Assembly (NCBI RefSeq): GCF_019599145.1 | Contig: NZ_CP080647.1 | Location: 9,424,001-9,488,000 of the forward strand | Length of the DNA: 64,000 bases | DNA from: Streptomyces akebiae | GTDB taxonomy: Bacteria; Actinomycetota; Actinomycetes; Streptomycetales; Streptomycetaceae | Direction of reading: 5' to 3' | Shown here: piece after piece, positions 23,844 through 31,931 of the stretch | How positions within the stretch are numbered: position 1 is the first letter of the stretch | How the letters are laid out: the number at the start of each line of letters is the position of its first letter | The notes under the pieces: generated by a model | Told to the model about the DNA's origin: nothing | What the model saw: the letters and a program-made list of their open reading frames with translations, nothing else | Database searches by the model: none | Translations under genes and position numbers: made by a program

Positions 23844-25679
23844 GTGTCTTCGGGGGCGAACGGACAGACGGACGGTGTCGGGCGGATCCTCGCCGGTCGG
23901 TACCGGATCGTGGAGCAGCTCGGGCGCGGCGGCATGGGCGTCGTCTGGCGGGCCGTGGACGAGGTGCTGCACCGTGAGGTCGCCCTCAAGGAGCTGCGCA
24001 CCTACACGGACGCGGACGCGCCCGAACTGGCCGACCTGGGGCTGCGCATGCAGCGCGAGGCCCGGGCCGCCGCCCGCGTCCGGCACCCCGGAGTCGTCGC
24101 CGTGCACGACGTGGCCGAGGTCGACGGGCGCCCGCTGATCGTCATGGAGCTGGTCGACGGCCCGTCCCTGGACGACGTCCTGAGCGACCGGGGCCTGCTC
24201 GACCCGAGTGAGGCCGCCGCCATCGGCGCCAAGGTCATGGACGCCCTCGCCGCCGCCCACCGGGTCGGTGTGCTGCACCGCGACGTCAAGCCCGGCAACA
24301 TCCTCCTGGACCGCTCGGGCCGCGTCGTCCTCACCGACTTCGGCATCGCCACCATGGAGAACCCGGGAGACGGCTCCGCCACCCACCTCACCCGCAGCGG
24401 CGAACTCGTCGGCTCCCTCGACTACTTGGCCCCCGAACGCGCCCAGGGCAACGACCCCGGCCCCGCCTCCGACGTCTGGGCCCTCGGCGCCACCCTGTAC
24501 GCGGCCGTGGAGGGCGCGTCCCCGTTCCGGCGTACGTCCACCTGGTCGACGCTCACCGCGATCGTGACCGACCCGCTGCCCGAACCCGTGCGGGCGGGGC
24601 CCCTCGGGCCGGTCCTGCGGCAACTGATGGACAAGCGCCCGGAGTTCCGTCCGGACGCGGACCGGGCCCGCGAACTGCTGGAGGCCGTGGCCTCCGGCGG
24701 CGCGCTCGACCCCTCGACGACCGGGACCGCCGGGCCCGCGCCGCAGCCCAGGGCGGAGACCCAACGGAGCGTCCCGTCGGTGCCGCCCGGCTTCGGGCCG
24801 CCGACCGCGGGTGCCGCGGCGGCCGGGACGGGCGCGGGATTCGGTTCGACCGGGCCGACCCCGGGCTTCGGGCCCGCGCAACCCCTCGCCGGGCCCGGTA
24901 CGGGGGCCTCCCCGGGGGTCGCGGGCCCCGTCGCGGGCGCGCCCGTGCCCCCGTCGGGACCCGTCACCACCGTCTCCTCGACCGGAGGCCGTCCGCGCAA
25001 GGGCCGTGCCCTGCTCGCCGCCCTGGCCGTCACCGTCGTGCTCGCGGCCACAGGCGTCACGGTGGCACTGCTGAACGGGGACGACGGCAAGGAGACGGGC
25101 GCCCGGCCCTCCACCGACACGTCGAACAGCGGCACCCCCTCCCCGGGCCGCAGCCGGGGCACGGTCGACCTCACCGACGACTCGGTCTCCGAGGGGAAGG
25201 ACGAGAAGGACGACACGAACTCCGCGAGCCCCGGCGAGAAGAGCGAGAAGGACGACGGGAAGGAACCCGAGGCGTCCGCCTCGCCGTCGAAGAACGCGAG
25301 CGGCGGCACCACCGGCGGCGGCACGGGAGGCTCCGACACCTCGGGCGGTACCACCACCGGCGGCGGGAGCACGACCGGCGGCGGGACGACCGAGGAACCG
25401 GTCTGCCACTCCATCGGCGGCGGCAAGTACAACTGCACCGTCTGGACCACCGCCAAGTCCTACACGGCCGCCGGAACCGAGGTCGGCGTCCTCAATCAGG
25501 GCACCAACTACTTCTACTGCCAGGCGAACCTGGGCCGCCGTGAGACCTCCGGCGAGTGGACCAACGTCTGGTGGGCCAAGACCGACGACGACAGCGGCAA
25601 CACCGACGTCTACGTCAGCGACGTCTACATCCAGGGCGGCGACAACGACGCCCCGGTGCCCGGCCTGCCCGTCTGCTGA
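23844..25679 (+). CDS. Membrane serine/threonine protein kinase
   Basis: A 611-residue PknB-like kinase. The catalytic domain (about residues 10-265) has the glycine loop LGRGGMGVVW, VALKE lysine, HRDVKPGNILL catalytic loop, DFGIA magnesium loop and the APE region. A Pro/Gly-rich juxtamembrane segment leads to one membrane helix (ALLAALAVTVVLAATGVTVA, about residue 395). Outside lie an acidic Asp/Glu/Lys stretch, a Gly/Thr-rich linker, and a roughly 90-residue C-terminal domain with four cysteines (VCHSIG, YNCTVW, FYCQAN, final VC), probably an SH3-like sensor. No PASTA repeats are present, so it does not look like the cell-wall kinase PknB. GTG 23844 is preferred over GTG 23820 because AGGAG lies between them. 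The signal and targets are unknown. Confidence 0.92.
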   Translation: MSSGANGQTDGVGRILAGRYRIVEQLGRGGMGVVWRAVDEVLHREVALKELRTYTDADAPELADLGLRMQREARAAARVRHPGVVAVHDVAEVDGRPLIVMELVDGPSLDDVLSDRGLLDPSEAAAIGAKVMDALAAAHRVGVLHRDVKPGNILLDRSGRVVLTDFGIATMENPGDGSATHLTRSGELVGSLDYLAPERAQGNDPGPASDVWALGATLYAAVEGASPFRRTSTWSTLTAIVTDPLPEPVRAGPLGPVLRQLMDKRPEFRPDADRARELLEAVASGGALDPSTTGTAGPAPQPRAETQRSVPSVPPGFGPPTAGAAAAGTGAGFGSTGPTPGFGPAQPLAGPGTGASPGVAGPVAGAPVPPSGPVTTVSSTGGRPRKGRALLAALAVTVVLAATGVTVALLNGDDGKETGARPSTDTSNSGTPSPGRSRGTVDLTDDSVSEGKDEKDDTNSASPGEKSEKDDGKEPEASASPSKNASGGTTGGGTGGSDTSGGTTTGGGSTTGGGTTEEPVCHSIGGGKYNCTVWTTAKSYTAAGTEVGVLNQGTNYFYCQANLGRRETSGEWTNVWWAKTDDDSGNTDVYVSDVYIQGGDNDAPVPGLPVC

Positions 25680-25694
25680 GGCCGAGGCCCGGCG

Positions 25695-26474
25695 TCACGG
25701 CCTGCCCCGGGCCCCCGGATGCGGCCGTACGTACTGCTCCAGACCCGACACCGTCGTCCACCTCCGCTCGGCGAACAACTCCCTGCCCCGGGCGCACAGT
25801 TCACGGTCGCCGCGCGCCCGGGCGGAGAACTCGTCGGGGGTGGTGCCGAACAGTTCGCGCAACTCCACGGACGAGGCGAGTAGTTCGGTGAGCAGCGGGC
25901 GCTGACGGCCGGGGTGCGGGCGAGGGTCCGGGCCGCCGTCGCGCAGCACGCCCCAGCGGTTGACGTAGATCCAGGCGTGGTCGAGGACCTGGCCCGACTC
26001 CAGCTCGACACGGAAGTCGGCGGCGGGCAGGACGGCCCGCTGGAAGTTGCCGGTCGGCGAGTCGACGCCCTCGCTGGCGTCGACCACGGCGAGCTGGGCC
26101 TCGTCGAGCCAGGTGAGGAACAGGTCGGCGGTGGAGCCGGGGGAGTGGTACGGCGACGCCGAGAGGTAGCCCAACAGGCTCACGTGGGCGGAGATCCCGA
26201 TCCCGATGCCCGTGACCCTGGCCCGGACCATGGGGATCCGGCACTCCACGCCGCGCTCCGCCATCTTGTGGACGAGCTGTGCCGGGCAGGCGTTGGAGCC
26301 GACGGAGAGCACGGGCAGCCGGTCCTCGAAGACGAGCGTGTCCAGCGGCAGCATCCGGTTGCCGTCCAGGAGCACGGACTCGGGCGGCCACGCGCCGGGG
26401 TAGCTCAGCGGGTCCTCGCGCGGCGCCACGGCGAGGCCGAGCGCTTCGAGGGTACGGGGGTCGGGGGCGTCCAA
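25695..26474 (-). CDS. Conserved hypothetical protein, gamma-glutamylcyclotransferase-like N-motif
   Basis: A 259-residue soluble protein with no confident family. The segment LPVLSVGSNACPAQLVHKM resembles the YGSN substrate loop of gamma-glutamylcyclotransferase-like folds, and DASEGVDSPTGNFQRAVL could supply the acidic residue. It may be a distant relative, but this is weak. The TTG at 26474 is three bases after the stop of the upstream LacI gene, consistent with coupled translation; a GTG further in is an alternative. It is convergent with the kinase gene 15 bases away. As second gene behind a LacI regulator it could be co-regulated with it. Confidence 0.6.
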   Translation of the reverse strand: MDAPDPRTLEALGLAVAPREDPLSYPGAWPPESVLLDGNRMLPLDTLVFEDRLPVLSVGSNACPAQLVHKMAERGVECRIPMVRARVTGIGIGISAHVSLLGYLSASPYHSPGSTADLFLTWLDEAQLAVVDASEGVDSPTGNFQRAVLPAADFRVELESGQVLDHAWIYVNRWGVLRDGGPDPRPHPGRQRPLLTELLASSVELRELFGTTPDEFSARARGDRELCARGRELFAERRWTTVSGLEQYVRPHPGARGRP

Positions 26475-26477
26475 GGG

Positions 26478-27554
26478 TCAGTCCGCCGGTGGGAGTTCGC
26501 CCGAGCCGCGGGCGATCAGCCGGGTCGGCAGCTCGATGCGCTCGGGGGTCACGAGGGAGCCGTCCAACTGCTGGAAGAGGCGTTCGGCGGCGGTACGGCC
26601 GAGCCGGGCGGGGTCCTGGGCGACGACGGTGATGCCCGGCCGGAGCAGATCGGCCAGCTCGAAGTCGTCGAAGCCGACGAGGGCCACCGGACGGGTGTGC
26701 CCGGCGAGGACCCGGACGACCGTGACCGTCACCCTGTTGTTGCCCGCGAAGACCGCCGTGACGGGCGATGGGCCCGACAGCATGTCCTCGGCCGCCCTGC
26801 GGACCCGCTCCGGGTCGGTGACGCCCAGCGACATCCACGCGTCCTCGACGGGTATGCCCGCGTCCTCCAGGGCCGCCCGGTAGCCGCGCAGCCGCTCGGC
26901 TGCGGTGTGGATGCGGGGCATGTCGCCGATGAAACCGATGCGGCGGTGGCCGTGGGCGATGAGGTGGGCGACGCCGTCACGGGCCCCGCCGAAGCTGTCG
27001 GAGAGCACCACGTCGGCGTCGATCCGCCCGGCCGGACGGTCCACGAACACCGTGGCGACCCCCGCCCTGATCTCGGGCTCCAGATACCGGTGGTCGTCAC
27101 CGGCCGGAATGATCACGAGCCCGTCCACCCGGCGCGCGCACAGGGCCAGCGCCAACTCCTGCTCGCGGTCCGGGTCCTCCGCGCTGGACCCGTTGATCAA
27201 CAGCGAGCCGTGTGCGCGGGACACCTCCTCCACCGCCCGGCTGAGCGGGCCGTAGAACGGGTCCGCGAGGTCCTCCAGGACGAGGCCGATGCTGGCGGTG
27301 CGGCCCTTGCGCAGCACCCGCGCGCTGTCGTTGCGCCGGAAGCCGAGCGCCTCGATCGCCTCCTGGACCCTGCGCTCGGTGTCGGGGGTGACGCCGGCCT
27401 CGCCGTTCACCACCCGGGAGACCGTCTTCAGACCCACCCCGGCCCGGGCCGCGACGTCCTTCATCGTGGGACGGTTGCCGTAGCGGTTCTCGGGGCGGCG
27501 GGCGAAGCCGGCTGCGGTGTCGGGCACTGGGCGCTGTCCTGTCCTGTCGGTCAC
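26478..27554 (-). CDS. LacI family transcriptional regulator
   Basis: A 358-residue repressor-type protein. After a non-conserved N-terminal 28 residues the helix-turn-helix is TMKDVAARAGVGLKTVSRVV with the hinge helix NDSARVLRKGRT. The effector domain carries IGLVLEDLADPFYGPL, DGLVIIPAG, RRIGFIGDM and a C-terminal ALVGFDDFELADLLRPGI, as in sugar-binding members. It diverges from a ROK-family sugar kinase, and the palindrome GACAACGTTGTC between them is a good operator. It probably represses itself and the kinase until a sugar binds. GTG 27554. The sugar is not identifiable. Confidence 0.93.
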   Translation of the reverse strand: MTDRTGQRPVPDTAAGFARRPENRYGNRPTMKDVAARAGVGLKTVSRVVNGEAGVTPDTERRVQEAIEALGFRRNDSARVLRKGRTASIGLVLEDLADPFYGPLSRAVEEVSRAHGSLLINGSSAEDPDREQELALALCARRVDGLVIIPAGDDHRYLEPEIRAGVATVFVDRPAGRIDADVVLSDSFGGARDGVAHLIAHGHRRIGFIGDMPRIHTAAERLRGYRAALEDAGIPVEDAWMSLGVTDPERVRRAAEDMLSGPSPVTAVFAGNNRVTVTVVRVLAGHTRPVALVGFDDFELADLLRPGITVVAQDPARLGRTAAERLFQQLDGSLVTPERIELPTRLIARGSGELPPAD

Positions 27555-27653
27555 GGGTGCGGTCGCGGTGCGGGTGGGGCGGTGGGCGCGGCGGGTGGGT
27601 GCCGTGGGGAAATGGTGCGGCTGTTGAGGATGTGTCGTCGAGCATAGAGCCTG

Positions 27654-27665
27654 GACAACGTTGTC
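27654..27665. promoter_or_regulatory. LacI-type operator
   Basis: GACAACGTTGTC is a perfect 12-bp palindrome with the central CG typical of LacI/GalR-family sites, and it lies between the divergent lacI-type gene and the ROK kinase gene. Nearest start codons are about 100 and 127 bases away, so it can control both promoters. Confidence 0.65.
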
Positions 27666-27791
27666 ACGGCCGGGGGAGACTGTCTATCGCATTCTCTGGC
27701 CGGCGCCCCCCACCAGGCGAGCGTCGTGCTGCCGGTTTCCGGCCGGAGATCCGGGGGTCGCTGGATCCGGGCGCCCGGTAGGAGACTCGCA

Positions 27792-28742
27792 GTGGGAGAA
27801 CTGACACTGATGCAGACCGACCTCGTGGCCGCGCTCGACATAGGCGGCACCAAGATCGCCGGGGCGCTGGTGGACGGCCACGGCCGGATCCTGGTGCGCG
27901 CGCAGCGCCCGACGCCCGCGCGGGAGGACGGCGACACCGTGATGCGGGCCGTCGAGGAGGTGTTCGGCGAACTGACCGCCGACCCGCTGTGGAGCGGGGC
28001 CGCGGCCGTCGGGATCGGCAGCGCCGGGCCGGTGGACGCCTCCGCCGGAACGGTGAGCCCCGTGAACATCCACGGCTGGCGAGGCTTCCCCCTCGTCGAG
28101 CGGGTCCGGGCCGTGACCGGCGGGCTGCCCGTCGAACTGATCGGCGACGGCGCGGCCATCACGGCGGCCGAGCACTGGCAGGGCGCCGCGCGCGGCCATG
28201 ACAACGCGCTGTGCATGGTTGTGTCGACGGGCGTCGGCGGTGGTCTCGTCCTCGGCGGGAAGCTGCACACGGGGCCCACCGGGAACGCCGGCCACATCGG
28301 ACACATCAGCGTCGACCTCGACGGAGACGCGTGTCCGTGCGGCGCCCGCGGCTGTGTCGAGCGCATCGCCAGCGGGCCCAACATCGCCCGCCGTGCCCTG
28401 GAGAACGGCTGGCGGCCCGGGCCCGACGGCGACACCTCCGCCGCTGCGGTCGCCGTCGCCGCGCGGGCCGGCGACCCGTTCGCCGTGGCCTCCTTCGAGC
28501 GCGCCGCGCAGGCCCTCGCCGCCGGGATCGCGGCGACCGCCACCCTCGTCGAGATCGACCTCGCGGTCATCGGCGGCGGCGTCGCGAACGCCGGCGACGT
28601 CCTCTTCGCCCCTCTGCGCACCGCCCTGAAGGACTACGCCACGCTCTCCTTCGTCCAGGACCTGACCGTCACCCCCGCCGTGATGGGGACCGACGCGGGC
28701 CTGGTCGGCGCGGCCGCGGCGGCGCTGACGGGGCGGCGGTGA
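27792..28742 (+). CDS. ROK family sugar kinase (glucokinase-like)
   Basis: A 316-residue ROK kinase. The ATP-binding ALDIGGTKIAGALVD is near the N-terminus, the catalytic Asp lies in ELIGDGAAITAAEH, and zinc is held by GHIGHI and CPCGARGCVE. VVSTGVGGGLVL and the C-terminal AVIGGGVANAGDVL complete the actin-like fold. No DNA-binding domain is fused, so it is an enzyme and not a repressor. GTG 27792 is preferred to ATG 27810 because AGGAG sits 7 bases before it. It phosphorylates a hexose such as glucose or an amino sugar and is probably controlled by the divergent LacI regulator. Confidence 0.9.
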   Translation: MGELTLMQTDLVAALDIGGTKIAGALVDGHGRILVRAQRPTPAREDGDTVMRAVEEVFGELTADPLWSGAAAVGIGSAGPVDASAGTVSPVNIHGWRGFPLVERVRAVTGGLPVELIGDGAAITAAEHWQGAARGHDNALCMVVSTGVGGGLVLGGKLHTGPTGNAGHIGHISVDLDGDACPCGARGCVERIASGPNIARRALENGWRPGPDGDTSAAAVAVAARAGDPFAVASFERAAQALAAGIAATATLVEIDLAVIGGGVANAGDVLFAPLRTALKDYATLSFVQDLTVTPAVMGTDAGLVGAAAAALTGRR

Positions 28743-28865
28743 CGGGCCGGCGGTGCGGGCGGGGGCCGGGGGAGCGATCCTGAGCCGGTGTGTCCTGTCA
28801 CGGAGGCGGTACGCGAGGTGAAAACCGGCCGTGACCCCTCGGGGGCTTCCGCAGTTGAGCGGGGC

Positions 28866-29111
28866 ATGAAGAAGCGCAGCATGCTCGCCATCGCCTCCCT
28901 CGCCACCGGTTTCGTCGTCGCGGCCATCACGCCGTCGCACGGTCTCGAAACCGCCGACGCGACCGGGAAGACCGACGCACTGAGCAAACTGGACGTCGAG
29001 GGCACGCTCGGCGAGGTCGGCAAGACGGTCGCCAGCGACAGCCTGACGGTCGACGAGGACGCCCTGGGAGGCCAGGCGGACCAGGAGGGCAAGGGCGGCA
29101 AGGAAGGCTGA
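28866..29111 (+). CDS. Small secreted hypothetical protein
   Basis: An 81-residue protein with a basic start (MKKRSM), a hydrophobic core (LAIASLATGFVVAAI) and a polar, acidic mature part (KLDVEGTLGEVGKTVASDSL, then Gly/Lys-rich tail). It is probably exported. No cysteines or recognised motif are present. The ATG at 28866 is chosen because it starts directly at the signal; the ribosome site is poor. A tandem terminator follows, which supports a real transcript. Function unknown. Confidence 0.6.
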   Translation: MKKRSMLAIASLATGFVVAAITPSHGLETADATGKTDALSKLDVEGTLGEVGKTVASDSLTVDEDALGGQADQEGKGGKEG

Positions 29112-29125
29112 CGGCCTGGTGGACG

Positions 29126-29193
29126 GAGGCGGACGCTCGTCCGCCTCCCCACGTATCGCGCACGGCGGGTCCCCTCCGGTCGGGGGCCCGCCG
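29126..29193 (+). terminator. Tandem hairpins between small secreted protein and AAA-NUDIX gene
   Basis: The first hairpin, GGAGGCGGACG-CT-CGTCCGCCTCC (29126-29149), is a perfect 11-bp inverted repeat. The second, at 29163-29193, pairs CGGCGGGTCCCC with GGGGGCCCGCCG, with one G-T pair. Together they make a strong transcription stop 15 bases after the small gene. Confidence 0.75.
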
Positions 29194-29280
29194 TCGTCGT
29201 ATTTCGGCTCCTCATCAGCGGCTGGTTTCCGTGGCGGAGTGGAGGGCAAGCCTCAGGGGGCCAACAGAAGAGGGGGAACC

Positions 29281-30327
29281 GTGATCGTCTGGATCAACGG
29301 TGCGTTCGGTGCGGGGAAGACCACCACCGCACGGGAACTGATCGAACTGATCCCGAACAGCACGCTCTTCGACCCCGAGGTCATCGGCGGCGCACTGACA
29401 CACATGCTGCCGGCCAAACGCCTCGCCGAGGTCGGCGACTTCCAGGACCTGCCGAGCTGGCGACGGCTGGTGGTCGACACCGCCGCCGCGCTGCTCGCCG
29501 AGCTGGGCGGCACCCTCGTGGTCCCCATGACCCTGCTCCGCCAGGAGTACCGCGACGAGATCTTCGGCGGCCTGGCCGCCCGCCGCATTCCTGTCCGGCA
29601 TCTGCTCCTGGCCCCGGCCGAAACGATACTGCGGGAGCGAATAGCCGGGCGCGAGATTCCGCCTGACCTCCCCGACGGCGAGATGCGGCTGCGTCAATGG
29701 GCGTACGACCACATCGCGCCGTACCGGGCCGCGCTGAGCGGCTGGCTCACCACCGATGCCCATCTCGTCGACACCGGCGCCCTCACCCCGTACGAGACCG
29801 CGCGGCGCATCGCCGACGCCGTGGCCACCGACGGCGTACCCGTGTGCGACATCGTGCAGACCCCCGAACCGACCGCCGAGACGGTCGCCGCGGGGGTCCT
29901 GTTGTTCGACGAGGAGGACCGGGTCCTGCTCGTCGATCCGACCTACAAGGCCGGGTGGGAGTTCCCCGGAGGGGTGGTGGAGGCCGGGGAGGCGCCGGCG
30001 CGGGCGGGTGTGCGGGAGGTTCTGGAGGAGACCGGGATACGGCTCGGCGAGGTGCCCCGGCTGCTGGTCGTCGACTGGGAGGCGCCGGCGGCGCCGAGGT
30101 ACGGCGGGCTGCGGCTGCTGTTCGACGGGGGCCGGCTGGACGTCACCGGGGCGCAGCGGCCGGTGCTGCCCGGGCCCGAGCTGCGTGACTGGAGGTTCGT
30201 CACGGAGGAGGAGGCGGCGGATCTGCTGCCGCCGGTGCGGTACGAGCGGTTGCGGTGGGCGCTGCGGGCTCGTGAGCGGGGCGCCGCCCTGTACCTGGAG
30301 GCCGGCGTTCCCGTCCCGCGCCCCTGA
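29281..30327 (+). CDS. AAA-type kinase / NUDIX hydrolase fusion
   Basis: A 348-residue two-domain protein. Residues 1-190 are a P-loop kinase-like domain (WINGAFGAGKTTTARELIEL, Walker A at about 6-13; an ERIAGREIPPD lid region). Residues 200-335 are a NUDIX hydrolase with the box GGVVEAGEAPARAGVREVLE followed by ETGI, holding the metal-binding RExxEE pattern. NUDIX enzymes hydrolyse nucleoside diphosphates linked to other groups; the N-terminal domain resembles small nucleotide or antibiotic kinases. The fusion suggests that phosphorylation and hydrolysis act on the same metabolite, but this is inference. GTG 29281; longer upstream frames lack coding character. Confidence 0.88.
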   Translation: MIVWINGAFGAGKTTTARELIELIPNSTLFDPEVIGGALTHMLPAKRLAEVGDFQDLPSWRRLVVDTAAALLAELGGTLVVPMTLLRQEYRDEIFGGLAARRIPVRHLLLAPAETILRERIAGREIPPDLPDGEMRLRQWAYDHIAPYRAALSGWLTTDAHLVDTGALTPYETARRIADAVATDGVPVCDIVQTPEPTAETVAAGVLLFDEEDRVLLVDPTYKAGWEFPGGVVEAGEAPARAGVREVLEETGIRLGEVPRLLVVDWEAPAAPRYGGLRLLFDGGRLDVTGAQRPVLPGPELRDWRFVTEEEAADLLPPVRYERLRWALRARERGAALYLEAGVPVPRP

Positions 30328-30393
30328 GCGACGCGGGGCCCCGCGGCCCCGATGAGCGGGGGACGCGGAGCCGCACCGGTGTGAAGTGGTCGT

Positions 30394-31749
30394 TCAGTTC
30401 CTCGCGTAGTTGTCGAGGAACAGGGCCTCCGTCACGGACATGCGCTCCAGTTCCTCCGGGGACACGCTCTCGTTGACCGCGTGGATCCGGGCCTCCGGTT
30501 CGCTGAGGCCGATGAGGAGGATCTCGGCGTCGGGGTAGAGGGCGGCGAGGGCGTTGCAGAGGGGGATGGAGCCGCCGTGGCCCGCGTACTGCATCTCCTG
30601 GCCCGGGTACGCGACGGCCATCGCCGCCGCCATCGCCTCGTACGCCGGGCTGGAGGTGTCCGCGCGGAACGCCTGGCCGTGGCCGATGAGTTCGCAGCTC
30701 ACCCCGGCGCCCCACGGGGTGTGGGACACCAGGTGGGTTTCGAGCAGCTTGATCGCCTGCTGGACGTCCACGCCCGGCGGGACGCGCAGGCCGATCAGGG
30801 CGCGGGCGCTCGCCTGGATCGACGGGGTCGCGCCGACCACGGGCGGGGCGTCGATGCCCAGCACGGTGGCGGCGGGGCGGGCCCAGATCCGGTCGGCGAC
30901 CGTGTCGGCGCCGACCAGTTCCACACCGTCGAGCACCTTGGCGTCCTCGCGGAACTGGGTCTCCGTGTACTGCAGGCCGTCCCAGGTCCCGTCGCTCGCG
31001 AGTCCGTCCACGGTCGTCGTGCCGTCTTCGGCGCGCAGGGAGTCCAGGACGCGGATCAGCGCGGCCAGCGCGTCGGGGGCCGCGCCGCCGAACTGTCCCG
31101 AGTGCAGATTGCCTTCGAGGGCGTCGACGCGCACCCGCATGAGGATCATGCCGCGCAGGGAGGAGGTGACCGTCGGCAGGCCCACGCGGAAGTTGCCCGC
31201 GTCGCCGATGACGACGGTGTCGGCGGCGAGCAGTTCGGGGTGCGCCTCGGCGTACTGCTGGAGGCCGCCGGTGCCCATCTCCTCGGAGCCCTCGACGATC
31301 ACCTTCACGGTGACCGGCACCCCGCCGCCCGCCTTCAGGGCCCGCAGCGCCAGCAGGTGCATGATCACGCCGCCCTTGCAGTCGGCGGCGCCCCGCCCGT
31401 ACCAGCGGCCGTCGCGCTCGGTCAGCTCGAACGGCGGCGACACCCAGGCGGCCTCGTCGAGCGGCGGCTGCACGTCGTAGTGGGCGTAGAGGAGGACCGT
31501 CTTCGAGCCCTCGGGGCCCGGGAGGCAGCCGTACACGGACTGGGTGCCGTCCGGGGTGTCCAGCAGGGCCACGTCCTCGAAGCCCTCGGCGCGCAGTGCG
31601 TCGGCCACCCAGCGCGCGGCGCCCTCGCTCTCGCTCCTCGGGAACTGGTCGAAGTCCGCCACCGACTTGAAGGCCACCAGTTCGGTGAGCTCCTGCTTCG
31701 CCCGGGGAATCAGTGAGGCGACGGTCTCGGCGACCGGGTTCGACGGCAT
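30394..31749 (-). CDS. M20 family dipeptidase
   Basis: A 451-residue zinc peptidase of the M20/M25/M40 family. The metal and catalytic residues are visible in order: LLYAHYDVQPP (His, catalytic Asp), GRGAADCKGG (bridging Asp), VIVEGSEEMG (general base Glu and ligand Glu) and a C-terminal ARIHAVNESV (His). The dimerisation domain lies at about 190-310. Such enzymes cleave dipeptides or N-acyl amino acids in the cytoplasm. ATG 31749 follows AGGAG by about 7 bases; a start 51 bases upstream is less likely. It stands alone, with a GC palindrome near 30333-30344 that may help end transcription of the preceding convergent gene. Confidence 0.92.
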   Translation of the reverse strand: MPSNPVAETVASLIPRAKQELTELVAFKSVADFDQFPRSESEGAARWVADALRAEGFEDVALLDTPDGTQSVYGCLPGPEGSKTVLLYAHYDVQPPLDEAAWVSPPFELTERDGRWYGRGAADCKGGVIMHLLALRALKAGGGVPVTVKVIVEGSEEMGTGGLQQYAEAHPELLAADTVVIGDAGNFRVGLPTVTSSLRGMILMRVRVDALEGNLHSGQFGGAAPDALAALIRVLDSLRAEDGTTTVDGLASDGTWDGLQYTETQFREDAKVLDGVELVGADTVADRIWARPAATVLGIDAPPVVGATPSIQASARALIGLRVPPGVDVQQAIKLLETHLVSHTPWGAGVSCELIGHGQAFRADTSSPAYEAMAAAMAVAYPGQEMQYAGHGGSIPLCNALAALYPDAEILLIGLSEPEARIHAVNESVSPEELERMSVTEALFLDNYARN

Positions 31750-31931
31750 GGGCACGCTCCTGGTGGGTGCGACGTTGTCCTTCTGGGTACGGGGCCGCAC
31801 ACGCTCCTGCCCGGTGTGTCGGTGTAGGGCGCATGCGCTGCCGATCCTCCCACAGCGGCTCTGGGCGTCACCCGCCGTAGGATGCGTGGGACAGGTGCGG
31901 CAGGCGGCTGGATCGGGAGCAGTAGACCATC

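Noticed and set aside
27792..28742. ROK protein considered as a transcriptional repressor
   Set aside because: No N-terminal helix-turn-helix; the ATP and zinc motifs start directly, so it is a kinase.
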